Position numbers and translations under genes: made by a program
Shown: piece after piece, positions 6,611 to 14,307 of the stretch
How positions within the stretch are numbered: the stretch's first letter is position 1
How the letters are laid out: each line of letters starts with the position of its first letter
The notes under the pieces: generated by a model
The model's database searches: none
Seen by the model: only the letters and a program-made list of their open reading frames with translations
Told to the model about the DNA's origin: nothing
IMG/VR virus record: IMGVR_UViG_3300042673_001502
Location: 1-26,483 of that record
Origin: a virus
Strand: one strand, 5' to 3'
Length of the DNA stretch: 26,483 nt

Positions 6611-7463
6611 GATATTAGTTTTAATTTATTCCTACAAAGGCAAGAACCTTAAAGATGTTGTTGATAATGTATTTAAAAATTCTAGTGGTAAAAGAAAAAT
6701 AAAAGTTATAATCTCAGATCAACACCCACTAAACCGAAGAGATACCTTTTCTAGTCCTAACTGTAGTTATTTCCATATATTCTGGGATTTTATATCAAGC
6801 CCCTGCCATCATAAAAATTCTTTTATAAGAACAAACCTATCTAAATATTCTTTAATTCTAGGAGATTCAGTCATGGTTCCAAAAAATTGGGACGATGATC
6901 TGGTAAGCCTTGTAGAAGAAAACAATTGTGTTATTTCTGGATCTGGAAAAACTGTTTTAGGTTTGGAAAACCTTTTCTTTTTAAGTAAAGAAAATAAATA
7001 TACTGATAGTTTTTCAATTACGCAGTATATAGATAGAGATTTTATATTTGGTCTAACATCTTTTTTATCAGAAGTTAAATATCCAACATACCTAAAGTAT
7101 AATGGAGAAGAGGAGTCCTTGTCTGTTAAGATTTTTACAAAAGGCATTGACATATATTGCACACCATCCAACTACTACAAAAAGGTTTCAGAAAATCTTA
7201 TCGGTCAGATATACGTTCCATTTTCTTTGAATCATAATTACAATGAAGCAATAAGTCTTTTAAAAAATGGTTTTAATTCTTTTGAAAATATTAATGGTCT
7301 AGAAAGAAGCGTAGAGGACTTTAATATTTTTCATAATAATGTGTTTCAGCACCTAAATGATTTACCCTTTCATACAAATGATGTCGAGTATGATCCACAA
7401 GCACTTTCCTTTAACAAGGTAGATGCAAGAAGATATCTAGGCAATACAAAAGCAATCCATTAA
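6600..7463 (+). CDS. Glycosyltransferase-like protein (GT60/GT2 type)
   Basis: 287 residues; ATG 6600 and ATG 6603 are adjacent and either may be used. The start EILVLIYSYKGKNLKDVVDNVF has the shape of a nucleotide-sugar-binding Rossmann beginning, followed by IKVIISDQ. Then IRTNLSKYSLILGDSVMVPKNWDDDL gives an Asp-containing strand before WD, as in GlcNAc-transferases of the GT60 group, where the Asp binds metal and nucleotide sugar. The link is a by-eye judgement. The neighbours (oxygenases, carbamoyltransferase) suggest a role in building or decorating a glycan. No signal peptide; cytoplasmic. Confidence 0.5.
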   Translation: MMNEILVLIYSYKGKNLKDVVDNVFKNSSGKRKIKVIISDQHPLNRRDTFSSPNCSYFHIFWDFISSPCHHKNSFIRTNLSKYSLILGDSVMVPKNWDDDLVSLVEENNCVISGSGKTVLGLENLFFLSKENKYTDSFSITQYIDRDFIFGLTSFLSEVKYPTYLKYNGEEESLSVKIFTKGIDIYCTPSNYYKKVSENLIGQIYVPFSLNHNYNEAISLLKNGFNSFENINGLERSVEDFNIFHNNVFQHLNDLPFHTNDVEYDPQALSFNKVDARRYLGNTKAIH

Positions 7464-7466
7464 TGG

Positions 7467-7484
7467 TATAATTATATAAAGGAG
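7467..7484 (+). promoter_or_regulatory. Extended -10 promoter plus ribosome site
   Basis: TGGTATAAT with hexamer 7467-7472, then AAAGGAG (to 7484) six bases before ATG 7490. It sits in the first intergenic gap after a long chain of overlapping genes. There is no clear -35, as is usual for TGn promoters. Confidence 0.6.
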
Positions 7485-7489
7485 AAAAT

Positions 7490-8182
7490 ATGACAGACTC
7501 AAACATGCCTGCAGAACGCAGGGCAGACCTAAAAGGTGGACACAGAATCCACGTAATAAAGAATTTTATAACGCCAGAAGATGCACAGACCTTAATTAAT
7601 GAACAAAAGAATCCATCTTCAACAAACCCATATCCAGAATATTATAAAAAAAGATATGGAGGAACCTCTTTCCCATACAACAAAACTGTAATGGATATTT
7701 TAAAAAAGTATGGAGATAAGTCTAATGAGGTTCATAAGGAGCAAAATGCTTTCTATAATGACATCTATGTATTTAAGGCTTTTGGTTCTTGGTGGACAGA
7801 AGGTACAAAGGGTGATCTGCATATTGACGCACAGGGACCAGAGCCATGGATTGAGTGGAGCACAATTATCTACTTAAATGGTAACTTAAATCCACAAGAA
7901 GAAGAAGAAGGACAAACAATCAGTCCAGATCTAGAGTTTACTGGTGGAAGAATTTATTTCCCAAATCAAAATTATGTGTATGAGCCAAGAAGATATTCTG
8001 CAGTATTCTTCCCTAGTGCTGGAACAGAGTATATTCATGGAATAACTAAGGTCCTATCTGGTAACAGGCATACAGCGCTATACATGCACACAAGCCTTCC
8101 AAACCATGCTGATCCAGATTTCCTAAATCCAGGGGTAGTCCCAAAGTGGAAGGCTAAGGAATATCCGTTAAATGACGAATGA
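7490..8182 (+). CDS. 2-oxoglutarate/Fe(II)-dependent oxygenase (prolyl-hydroxylase-like)
   Basis: 230 residues. The iron triad is visible: His111-x-Asp113 in GDLHIDAQG and His183 in YIHGITKV, with Arg193 in GNRHTAL as the 2OG-binding residue. FTGGRIYFP before the second half is the usual jelly-roll turn. The family hydroxylates proteins, peptides, sugars or small molecules, using O2 and 2-oxoglutarate. Good promoter and ribosome site just upstream; the next gene, also a 2OG oxygenase, overlaps by 11 bases. The two are related only in the core, so they probably have different substrates. Confidence 0.85.
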   Translation: MTDSNMPAERRADLKGGHRIHVIKNFITPEDAQTLINEQKNPSSTNPYPEYYKKRYGGTSFPYNKTVMDILKKYGDKSNEVHKEQNAFYNDIYVFKAFGSWWTEGTKGDLHIDAQGPEPWIEWSTIIYLNGNLNPQEEEEGQTISPDLEFTGGRIYFPNQNYVYEPRRYSAVFFPSAGTEYIHGITKVLSGNRHTALYMHTSLPNHADPDFLNPGVVPKWKAKEYPLNDE

Positions 8183-8840
8183 TTTTGAAGTCTTAGATCT
8201 TGGAATGGTTTATTATAAAAATATAGTAAATGATCCATATGGTTTGATTAAAAAGATTGAAGAACTTGATTTGAGATATCAAAAAGACAAGCCAGCACCT
8301 TTTATGACATCAGTAAAGCCATGGATTCCATGGACTTACGGAGAAGGCGAAAACAAGATTACTTTTAATATGCAAAAGTTTATACCACAGGCGCAAGATA
8401 TTTCAAAATCAGATATATATCTAAAAGAACAAACGTTTATATCTAACGAACTATTTGGTGCACTTGATAGAACCCTAAGTCACTATTCAACTGAACTTTA
8501 TCCATTTGCTGAAAAAAATATAAAGTCTAGAGAAAAAACTATGCACCTGCTTAAGTACGACAAGACTGGTCATCTGCCAGCACACCAAGACCAAGGCATT
8601 AGCACAAGAGTCTTGTCTGTTCTTTTATACTTAAATGATGACTATGAGGGTGGAGAAATTGAGTTCAGGCAGTCTGGATTAAAGTTTAAGCCAGAAGCAG
8701 GAAGCGTATTATTTTTTCCTTCAAACTTCTTGTACGTTCACGAAGTGTATCCAGTCACACGTGGCCCAAGGTATGCACTGCCAAACTGGTACCACAACGT
8801 TCCTCTTGACGAAAAAAGAGATTCAACTGGAGCAGAATGA
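8172..8840 (+). CDS. 2-oxoglutarate/Fe(II)-dependent oxygenase
   Basis: 222 residues. His138-x-Asp140 in PAHQDQG, His190 in LYVHEV and Arg200 in GPRYAL make the full iron and co-substrate set. YEGGEIEF and GSVLFFPS are the jelly-roll signatures of the prolyl-4-hydroxylase-like family. The core resembles the minus-strand oxygenase at 20649-21353 (both have NDDYEGGE-x-EF and KP-x-AG). It lies between another oxygenase and a carbamoyltransferase, with a 4-base ATGA overlap to the latter, suggesting steps on one product. Confidence 0.87.
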   Translation: MTNDFEVLDLGMVYYKNIVNDPYGLIKKIEELDLRYQKDKPAPFMTSVKPWIPWTYGEGENKITFNMQKFIPQAQDISKSDIYLKEQTFISNELFGALDRTLSHYSTELYPFAEKNIKSREKTMHLLKYDKTGHLPAHQDQGISTRVLSVLLYLNDDYEGGEIEFRQSGLKFKPEAGSVLFFPSNFLYVHEVYPVTRGPRYALPNWYHNVPLDEKRDSTGAE

Positions 8841-10270
8841 TTATCTTAGGGGTAAACGAAACCACTCATGATGCTTCAGTATCTTTAATAAAAGATGGAG
8901 AAATTCTTTTTGCTGGGCATGCAGAAAGATACAGCAAACAAAAAAATGACTGGTTTACGAATAAAGAACTAATAAAAGATGCACTGCAATATGGGTATCC
9001 AGATCAAATAGCATATTACGAAAAGCCTTTACTTAAGAAACTTAGAGTAAAGACTCGTGGAGGCTTTGGTGGAGACAGGCCATGGTTTGAGTCTACAGAA
9101 CTTGGAGACTTACCAAGAAAAAACTTTGGTCATCATTACTCTCACGCAGCAGCAGGTTATTATACAAGCGCATTTGATGATGCATGTATTGTAGTGCTAG
9201 ATGCAATTGGTGAGTTTAATACATCAACAATTTGGGTTGGTGAAGGCGACAAGATTAAACTTAAGTATAAGCAGAACTATCCCATTAGTTTTGGATTATT
9301 CTACTCTGCATTTACAGAACTGATTGGACTTATGCCAAACCAAGAAGAATATATTATGATGGGTATGGCTGCATACGGAGACTGGAAAAGATATTACAAA
9401 GAAGTAGATGAGTATTTTCCAGAGTATGATCAGCAAAAGTATAACTTTCATAAAGGAATCAATGACTGGGGAATGGTAATTACTGAGCAAGACAGATTTG
9501 ATATCGCTGCAGCAGTTCAGATGGTTTACGAGCAAAGGCTAAATCAGTTTATGCGTATGGCAAAAAGAATGACTGGAAAAAATAATTTGGTATTCATGGG
9601 TGGTTGTGCTCTTAACTCTTCTGCAAATACTTTACTATGGAATATTTTTGATATGATTTGGATCATGCCTAACCCTGGAGATGCTGGTAGTTCTTTGGGC
9701 GCTGCAGCAGCCCTGCACGGAAAGCACCTTGATTGGAAGACTCCATATCTTGGTTATGATCTTGGAGGAGAGTATCCTGTTCAGCAAATTGTGGACGGTA
9801 TATTAAAAGATGGAATCGTAGCAGTAGCAACAGGAAGAGCCGAATACGGACCAAGGGCATTAGGAAACAGAAGCATCCTTGCAGATCCTAGAGATCCACT
9901 AATAAAAGACAAGGTTAATTTAATTAAACAGAGAGAGTTGTTTAGACCATTTGCCCCAGTGGTTATGGAGGAGTGTGCCTCTAAATGGTTTGATATGGAC
10001 TTTACAAGCCCTTACATGCAGTATACGGTCAAGTGCCTACAGCCTGAAAAGATACCTTCTGTGGTTCATGCAGATGGTACATCAAGAGTTCAGACTGTGA
10101 ATAAGAACCAGCATCGTGGTCTATGGAGAGCAATTAATAAGTTTTATCTTGAAACTGGTGTTCCAGTCCTATTAAATACAAGTCTTAATATTAAGGGGCA
10201 GCCACTACTTAATGATGAAATTGATATTATTAAGTGGGAAAAAGAATATAACTTTACAATCTGTAGGTAA
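8837..10270 (+). CDS. NodU/CmcH-type O-carbamoyltransferase
   Basis: 477 residues. N-terminal ILGVNETTHDASVSLIKDG and FAGHAERYS begin an ASKHA-type fold; GHHYSHAAAGYYTS carries the conserved His cluster (99-103), LDAIGE follows, then GGCALNSSAN, PNPGDAGSSLGAA, EYGPRALGNRSILADPR and LLNTSLNIKGQP. These enzymes transfer carbamoyl from carbamoyl phosphate, through carbamoyl-AMP, to a hydroxyl of a sugar, antibiotic or Nod factor. The C-terminus stops soon after LLNTSLNIKGQP and lacks the longer tail of many family members, so it is a compact version. A glycan target is inferred from the glycosyltransferases nearby. Confidence 0.9.
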   Translation: MIILGVNETTHDASVSLIKDGEILFAGHAERYSKQKNDWFTNKELIKDALQYGYPDQIAYYEKPLLKKLRVKTRGGFGGDRPWFESTELGDLPRKNFGHHYSHAAAGYYTSAFDDACIVVLDAIGEFNTSTIWVGEGDKIKLKYKQNYPISFGLFYSAFTELIGLMPNQEEYIMMGMAAYGDWKRYYKEVDEYFPEYDQQKYNFHKGINDWGMVITEQDRFDIAAAVQMVYEQRLNQFMRMAKRMTGKNNLVFMGGCALNSSANTLLWNIFDMIWIMPNPGDAGSSLGAAAALHGKHLDWKTPYLGYDLGGEYPVQQIVDGILKDGIVAVATGRAEYGPRALGNRSILADPRDPLIKDKVNLIKQRELFRPFAPVVMEECASKWFDMDFTSPYMQYTVKCLQPEKIPSVVHADGTSRVQTVNKNQHRGLWRAINKFYLETGVPVLLNTSLNIKGQPLLNDEIDIIKWEKEYNFTICR

Positions 10271-10275
10271 AGTGC

Positions 10276-10301
10276 TATAATAGTATAAGAGAAAAAGGAG
10301 G
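10276..10301 (+). promoter_or_regulatory. Extended -10 promoter and strong ribosome site for the endolysin
   Basis: TGCTATAAT (hexamer 10276-10281) is followed by AAGGAGG at 10295-10301, seven bases before ATG 10309. Both are near consensus, as expected for an independently and strongly expressed lysis gene. Confidence 0.65.
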
Positions 10302-10308
10302 CCACAAC

Positions 10309-10947
10309 ATGGCAGCAAAAGGTAGTCTAGAAGCAATCATTGAGGTTGCAAAGAAAGAAGTGGGCACAATTGAAGGCCCAAAGGATAACGAAACAAAGTA
10401 CGGTGCATGGATTAAGGTAAACTTCCAACCATGGTGCCAATCGTTTGTTTCTTGGTCAGCATTTACTGCGGGGGTAAAGTCATTCCCTAAGTCTGCATCA
10501 ACAGTGGCAGCAGCAGATTGGTTTAAGAAGGCTGAGCGTTGGTCAGATGCTCGTAATGATGATCCAACTCCAGGAGACTGGATCTATTTTGATTTCCCAG
10601 AAGATGGTGTAAATCGCATTTCACATGTTGGTCTTTGCATTAAGAATAATGGTGACGGAACTATCCAGGTTATTGAAGGAAACACTTCAGGAACTGCAAA
10701 GGGAGATCAGCGCAACGGCGGAATGTGTGTTGAGAAGACTCGTGCATATGTAAAGAACAACAAAAAGAAGTTAGTAAATGCTGTAGTTGGCTGGGGTCGT
10801 CCAGTTTATACTGGTGAAGAAAATGCTCCACTACTAAACAAGGTCGCAGCGTCTGCAACACCAGTAACTCCAGCACCTAAGAAGGCTGCAAAGCCTGCTG
10901 CTAAGAAGTCATCTGGTGGCGGAGGAAAGGGTGCGGTAGCACTATAA
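10309..10947 (+). CDS. CHAP-domain endolysin (peptidoglycan amidase/endopeptidase)
   Basis: 212 residues. CHAP landmarks: Cys43 in QPWCQSFVSW, His106 in RISHVGLC, then VIEGNTSG. Cys-His peptidases of this family cut the stem peptide or the amide bond of peptidoglycan. After about residue 177 comes a low-complexity Ala/Pro/Lys tail ending KKSSGGGGKGAVAL, which could bind the negatively charged wall. No recognised cell-wall-binding domain and no signal peptide, so it would need a holin. The Lys/Ser/Gly tail is nearly repeated in the 20308-20607 protein. A DUF2061 membrane-protein gene follows with a one-base stop/start overlap. Confidence 0.88.
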   Translation: MAAKGSLEAIIEVAKKEVGTIEGPKDNETKYGAWIKVNFQPWCQSFVSWSAFTAGVKSFPKSASTVAAADWFKKAERWSDARNDDPTPGDWIYFDFPEDGVNRISHVGLCIKNNGDGTIQVIEGNTSGTAKGDQRNGGMCVEKTRAYVKNNKKKLVNAVVGWGRPVYTGEENAPLLNKVAASATPVTPAPKKAAKPAAKKSSGGGGKGAVAL

Positions 10948-11147
10948 TGGAATCAACTAAAAGAACACTTCTAAAGACAGCAAGTTGGGAAACATTTCAC
11001 TTAGTTGGTGTCGCTGGAGTGATTTATCTATTTACTGGTGAGTGGGAGTACGCAAGTCTTGGTGCTCTTATTTATATTGGTTGGGAAGCACTTGGATATT
11101 TCTTACACGAAAGAGTCTGGGCTAGATTCGGGAAGGGAGTCAAATAA
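10947..11147 (+). CDS. DUF2061 membrane protein, copy 1
   Basis: 66 residues: basic N-terminus (KRTLLKTASWETFH), one or two hydrophobic helices (about 19-30 and 36-48), then YFLHERVWARFGKG. The pattern K-x-x-SW...WE-x-x-x-Y-x-x-HE-R-W is that of DUF2061 inner-membrane proteins, of unknown function. A second copy lies at 12577-12780. It follows the endolysin with a one-base overlap, so it may be a lysis accessory, though that is position-based only. Confidence 0.75.
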   Translation: MESTKRTLLKTASWETFHLVGVAGVIYLFTGEWEYASLGALIYIGWEALGYFLHERVWARFGKGVK

Positions 11148-11254
11148 TGCGTATTAAAATAATTAAAGCAGTGGTTAAACTACTTGGTTATGAATGGGGT
11201 GGAGATAAACTCAATGCCCCTATCTGGACAGTAAAAGCAAAAAAGAAAAACTAG
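11147..11254 (+). CDS. Small basic hypothetical protein (35 aa)
   Basis: ATG 11147 overlaps the previous TAA by one base and the frame runs 35 residues to TAG 11252-11254. Upstream GGAAGGGAG is a good ribosome site. The product is basic (RIKIIKAVVK at the start, KAKKKN at the end) with a short WGGDK turn. No family recognised. Exact tiling between its neighbours and a good ribosome site favour a real gene. Confidence 0.6.
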   Translation: MRIKIIKAVVKLLGYEWGGDKLNAPIWTVKAKKKN

Positions 11255-11257
11255 TCT

Positions 11258-11443
11258 ATGGCATTGTATGAATATGATTGCATGCCATGTGCACAAAGAT
11301 ATATCAAAGAACGCTCTATAAAGGATAGCGATCCTGGGTATAAATGTGAGACTTGCAATACTTCTTTAGTTCGTGTATACTCTAATGTAGGAGCAGTTTT
11401 CAACGGTAGTGGATTCTATTCCACTGATAACAGAAAGAAATAG
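11258..11443 (+). CDS. FmdB-type zinc-ribbon protein
   Basis: 61 residues beginning MALYEYDCMPC, with a second C-x2-C (CETCNT) about 20 residues on, and ending VFNGSGFYSTDNR. Start, double Cys pairs and FxGSGFYSTD-R tail are the FmdB/CxxC-CxxC family hallmarks. These one-domain zinc ribbons are common in bacteria and phages; a regulatory role has been proposed but the biochemical function is not settled. Confidence 0.85.
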   Translation: MALYEYDCMPCAQRYIKERSIKDSDPGYKCETCNTSLVRVYSNVGAVFNGSGFYSTDNRKK

Positions 11444-11447
11444 GCAG

Positions 11448-11453
11448 TATACT
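11448..11453 (+). promoter_or_regulatory. Possible -10 before the 11454 gene
   Basis: TATACT directly abuts ATG 11454. Transcription would then start near 11460, inside the first codons, favouring initiation at the second ATG (11463). There is no convincing -35 or TGn, so this is tentative. Confidence 0.35.
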
Positions 11454-11711
11454 ATGAATACAATGATTGATAGCCCTGCAGAAATTAAAGAGTGGATCTT
11501 GAAGGCAACAGATAGATGTGATTCCTGTGCAGCAGAAGCGCTAGTACAGGTTACTGGTATAAACGGAGAACTTCTTTTCTGTGGCCATCATTACAACAAA
11601 ATCATGGATAGCAAAGAAGGTTACGACAAGATGATGTCGTTTATGATCAGTATCATTGATGAACGAGACAAACTTATTGAAAACAAAGCAAAGGAAGCAC
11701 CACACGCATGA
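11454..11711 (+). CDS. Short Cys/His zinc-binding protein (DUF7455-like)
   Basis: 85 residues from ATG 11454, or 82 from ATG 11463 if the promoter overlapping the first ATG is real. DRCDSCAAEALVQV and LLFCGHHYNK give a C-x2-C...C-x2-H zinc-knuckle like the short DUF7455 proteins common in actinobacteria. The rest is helical and charged. A related C...C...LCDLHY pattern is in the 49-residue protein at 20148. Function unknown. ATGA overlap with the next gene. Confidence 0.7.
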   Translation: MNTMIDSPAEIKEWILKATDRCDSCAAEALVQVTGINGELLFCGHHYNKIMDSKEGYDKMMSFMISIIDERDKLIENKAKEAPHA

Positions 11712-12469
11712 TTATTCAGATTATTGGCCTACCTGGTTCTGGCAAAACAGAACTAGCGAAGGCCCTAAAAGAGCGCATTAACGCTATTCATCTAAACGCA
11801 GATGAAGTTCGTTCAACAGTTAACTCAGATTTAGGGTTTGCCCCAGAAGATAGACTTGAACAGGCTCGTCGTATGGGAGAGATGGCAAGACTTATTGCTA
11901 AGCAAGGGGTTGCTCCAGTCATCGTTGACTTTGTTTGTCCAACAGATCTAACTCGTGTAGCATTTGGTAAGCCAGACATTTTGGTATTCATGGACACTAT
12001 TGCTGAGGGTAGGTTCGAAGACACAAACAAAATGTTTGAGCGACCAACAGAGTTTGATGTCTCATTCATTAGTCATAACTTAGATGCAGAAGCAAAGGCA
12101 TCTCACATAATTGATAAGTTTAGTCTTCACGATTGGTCTGCACCTACAACTCTTATGCTGGGTAGGTATCAGCCCTGGCACGAAGGCCACCACGCCCTTT
12201 ACAGAGAGGCTGGAAAGAGAACTGACCAAGTACTTCTTGGAGTTCGTAATACCTACAATACAAGCGAAAAGGATCCGCTTAAGTTTGATCAGGTAAAAGA
12301 ATATATTGCCAAGGATGAATTTATGGATGGCGCATTAGTATTAAGACTACCTAACATTACTAACATTGTATATGGTAGAGATGTGGGATACAAGATTGAG
12401 CAAGTAGATTTAGGTGCAGATATTCATGCTATTTCTGCTACGCAAAAGCGTAAGGAAATGGGTATATAA
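11708..12469 (+). CDS. APS-kinase-like / HxGH nucleotidyltransferase fusion
   Basis: 253 residues in two domains. Residues 1-140 are a P-loop kinase: GLPGSGKT (7-14), LNADEVRS (29-36) and VIVDFVCPT (71-79), closest by eye to adenylylsulfate kinase (CysC). Residues about 146-253 are a nucleotidyltransferase: LGRYQPWHEGH (HEGH at 158-161) and ISATQKRKE near the end, like NMN/cytidylyl transferases. APS kinase makes PAPS, the donor for sulfotransferases, two of which are at 21408-22695. The kinase-first order recalls animal PAPS synthase, but the second domain is short and more NMNAT-like than ATP sulfurylase. A role in NAD or other nucleotide chemistry remains possible. Confidence 0.75.
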   Translation: MIIQIIGLPGSGKTELAKALKERINAIHLNADEVRSTVNSDLGFAPEDRLEQARRMGEMARLIAKQGVAPVIVDFVCPTDLTRVAFGKPDILVFMDTIAEGRFEDTNKMFERPTEFDVSFISHNLDAEAKASHIIDKFSLHDWSAPTTLMLGRYQPWHEGHHALYREAGKRTDQVLLGVRNTYNTSEKDPLKFDQVKEYIAKDEFMDGALVLRLPNITNIVYGRDVGYKIEQVDLGADIHAISATQKRKEMGI

Positions 12470-12580
12470 ATGTTAGAGAATGGTATTGCAGTTGTTGTCT
12501 CACTTATAATTGCATTTGTTGCGGTATATATTATAGACAAGAAGTTTGGTGGACCAGACGATAGCGAGACTATGTCATGA
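12470..12580 (+). CDS. Single-helix membrane peptide (36 aa)
   Basis: ATG 12470 directly follows the previous TAA and the frame ends at TGA 12578-12580, overlapping the next ATG (ATGA). One hydrophobic helix (about 5-22: GIAVVVSLIIAFVAVYII) then DKKFGGPDDSE gives an N-out/C-in single-span peptide. No family recognised. It could be a pinholin-like or accessory membrane peptide; only topology supports this. Confidence 0.6.
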   Translation: MLENGIAVVVSLIIAFVAVYIIDKKFGGPDDSETMS

Positions 12581-12780
12581 CAGTAACTAAGGCTAGATCC
12601 TTTGCCAAGGCATTAAGTTATCGCATATGGGGAACGCTTTCCTCTGTTGCTGTTGCTTATGTGATAACAAACAATGCTGCTCTTTCCGTAACGATTGCGT
12701 TTTGGGAAACGGTAGTTAAAATATTCATCTACTACGCACATGAGCGTGGATGGAACTATATACAATGGGGGAGAAAGTAA
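12577..12780 (+). CDS. DUF2061 membrane protein, copy 2
   Basis: 67 residues. KARSFAKALSYRIWGTLSS, a hydrophobic helix (SVAVAYVITN), then IAFWETVVKIFIYYAHERGW match DUF2061 closely (RSFAKA-x-SYR-x-WG, FWE...Y-x-HER-W). Same family as 10947-11147 but with the classical N-terminus, so this is the better-preserved copy. Coupled by a 4-base overlap to the upstream membrane peptide and by one base to the nuclease gene downstream. Confidence 0.85.
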   Translation: MTVTKARSFAKALSYRIWGTLSSVAVAYVITNNAALSVTIAFWETVVKIFIYYAHERGWNYIQWGRK

Positions 12781-13187
12781 TGTTTGAATACTATGTAAAA
12801 AAAGTAACAAAGGTCGTTGATGGAGATACCATTGATGTGGATATTGATCTAGGGTTTGATATTTCTTTTAGTTCAAGAGTTAGACTGGCTGGTATTGACA
12901 CTCCTGAGTCTCGAACAACAGACAAGGCTGAAAAGGTTCTAGGGCTAGAAGCAAAGGCTTATCTGAAGGCTGCTATTGACAGTGCCAAGTCTGTAGTTAT
13001 TAAGACAGAAAAGATGGACTCTTCAGAGAAGTATGGTCGTATTCTTGGCTGGGTATACCTTGATGGAGATACAGAGTCTATCAATGACAAGATGATTAAT
13101 GATGGTCATGCTTGGGGCTATATGGGGGAAACAAAGATCAAAGATTTTCAAGCACTTGCAAAGGCTAGAAAGAAGTCTGGTAAGTAG
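12780..13187 (+). CDS. Thermonuclease (SNase) family nuclease
   Basis: 135 residues from ATG 12780, chosen because GGGGGAG precedes it and the SNase fold starts here. KVVDGDTIDVDI, RVRLAGIDTPES (Arg35, Asp40, Thr41, Glu43) and EKYGRILGWVY (Arg87) carry the calcium-binding and catalytic residues of staphylococcal nuclease. There is no signal peptide, so it should act in the cytoplasm, for instance on host DNA or RNA. The gene begins on the last base of the preceding stop codon. Confidence 0.9.
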   Translation: MFEYYVKKVTKVVDGDTIDVDIDLGFDISFSSRVRLAGIDTPESRTTDKAEKVLGLEAKAYLKAAIDSAKSVVIKTEKMDSSEKYGRILGWVYLDGDTESINDKMINDGHAWGYMGETKIKDFQALAKARKKSGK

Positions 13188-13188
13188 T

Positions 13189-13527
13189 TTGGAGTTTAAA
13201 GATGAAGACGATGCTATTGAAAAACTAATACTTGCTGGAGCGTTAGAGGTTGCTGGTATAGATATGGATACAGGCGATCCAGTTTATAATTTTACAGAAA
13301 AACTAATTGATGTAAGTCCAGAACTTCACAGCGAAGTATCAACATATTTCTCTCGTGAGACTATGGCTTTATGGCAAGAAGGTTTTTTAGATATGGATAT
13401 AACTGAAAAAAATCCAATAGTTAGGCTAACTCAAAAAGCATTAGATGAAATAGAGGTAGCAAATCTAAACAAAGATAAGCAATACACTCTAAAAGAAATA
13501 ATAAGAATTATTTCATTAGATAGGTAG
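13189..13527 (+). CDS. Conserved-looking hypothetical protein
   Basis: 112 residues from TTG 13189, the first start after the nuclease stop; the frame is open further upstream but only by overlapping the nuclease. Acidic, helical sequence with DEDDAIEKLILAGALEVAGID at the N-terminus and YTLKEIIRIIS at the C-terminus. No cysteines, membrane segments or catalytic motifs seen. Function unknown. The TTG has only a weak ribosome site, so translation may be coupled to the nuclease. Confidence 0.6.
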   Translation: MEFKDEDDAIEKLILAGALEVAGIDMDTGDPVYNFTEKLIDVSPELHSEVSTYFSRETMALWQEGFLDMDITEKNPIVRLTQKALDEIEVANLNKDKQYTLKEIIRIISLDR

Positions 13528-13544
13528 TATAATTGTTTAGGAGG
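13528..13544 (+). promoter_or_regulatory. -10 element and strong ribosome site
   Basis: TATAAT 13528-13533 directly after the previous stop, then AGGAGG 13539-13544, four bases before ATG 13549. No clear -35. Confidence 0.5.
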
Positions 13545-13548
13545 AATT

Positions 13549-13971
13549 ATGGAATATTTTTTGGGATCTTTACTAACCTTATTAGCCATGTTTGTCACAA
13601 CAAAACTCGTATCTTCAAAAACAAATGTTATTGTTAAAAACCCTTTCAGATATAGTCAGAGCCATATCCATGAGATAATCTCCCCTTTGGTTCCAGAAAT
13701 AAAATTGTACAAGAAAAAGAAAGATCGTCAATCAGACAAGCAGGAAGAAAGAACAAATATAAAAGTTGTTATTTTTGACAACAAGGCCTACTTTGTAAAA
13801 GATGGAACCTTTTATTGTGCAGAAATGCACGGAACAGAGATAGACGGAGCCAATGCTACCCTAGTTGACACGATGGGTATGGATAAGGTACAATTAGATA
13901 AGATGCTGTTTATAATGGATCAACTTAGAGATGGGAAGAAAAATGATAGTGGGGATTCAAGGAACCAGTAG
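13549..13971 (+). CDS. Membrane-anchored hypothetical protein
   Basis: 140 residues. One N-terminal membrane helix (FLGSLLTLLAMFVTTKLV), then a basic soluble part (KKKKDRQSDKQEER) and a compact C-terminal domain with VVIFDNKAYFVKDGTFYCAEM. No family recognised. The topology suggests attachment to the inner face of the membrane. Overlaps the next gene by 29 bases. Confidence 0.65.
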   Translation: MEYFLGSLLTLLAMFVTTKLVSSKTNVIVKNPFRYSQSHIHEIISPLVPEIKLYKKKKDRQSDKQEERTNIKVVIFDNKAYFVKDGTFYCAEMHGTEIDGANATLVDTMGMDKVQLDKMLFIMDQLRDGKKNDSGDSRNQ

Positions 13972-14293
13972 TTTTGACGACTACCAGGTTTTTCTTAGAG
14001 CCATGGCAGTCACAATGTCTTCTTTAAAAGAAGAAGATCCAGACTTCCATATCTACTCTGCAGGACCAGCAAATATCAATTCAATGGCTATGGAATTTGC
14101 AAATCTTTCAGAGCGTGGCCTAAAGGCTCGTGGTAAAAAAATTAAATACAAGCCAGTTCCACCTTGGTGGATAACAGAAAATATTTCAGAAATAAACTAC
14201 TTTGCTTTTTTAAGTAAAGAAAGAGAGCAGGTCTCAAAACTTGTTGATGAAGCAAAAAACAACAATGTCGAATACGGCATTTTTAGATACTAG
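13943..14293 (+). CDS. SLOG/Rossmann-like hypothetical protein
   Basis: 116 residues from ATG 13943, preferred because GGGAAG precedes it and the fold starts there. MIVGIQGTSSFDDYQVF and FHIYSAGPANINSMAMEF look like strand-loop-helix units of a nucleotide- or ligand-binding Rossmann fold of the YspA/SLOG type (G-x-x-GTSSF and SAGP). This is a by-eye resemblance. Such proteins bind nucleotides or nucleotide-derived signals; no catalytic role can be assigned here. Confidence 0.6.
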   Translation: MIVGIQGTSSFDDYQVFLRAMAVTMSSLKEEDPDFHIYSAGPANINSMAMEFANLSERGLKARGKKIKYKPVPPWWITENISEINYFAFLSKEREQVSKLVDEAKNNNVEYGIFRY

Positions 14294-14307
14294 CAGAAAG
14301 AATAACA

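Noticed and set aside
6809-7171. Minus-strand 120-residue open frame inside the glycosyltransferase-like gene
   Set aside because: No promoter or ribosome site, no recognisable motif, and the plus strand is tightly packed with overlapping genes there.
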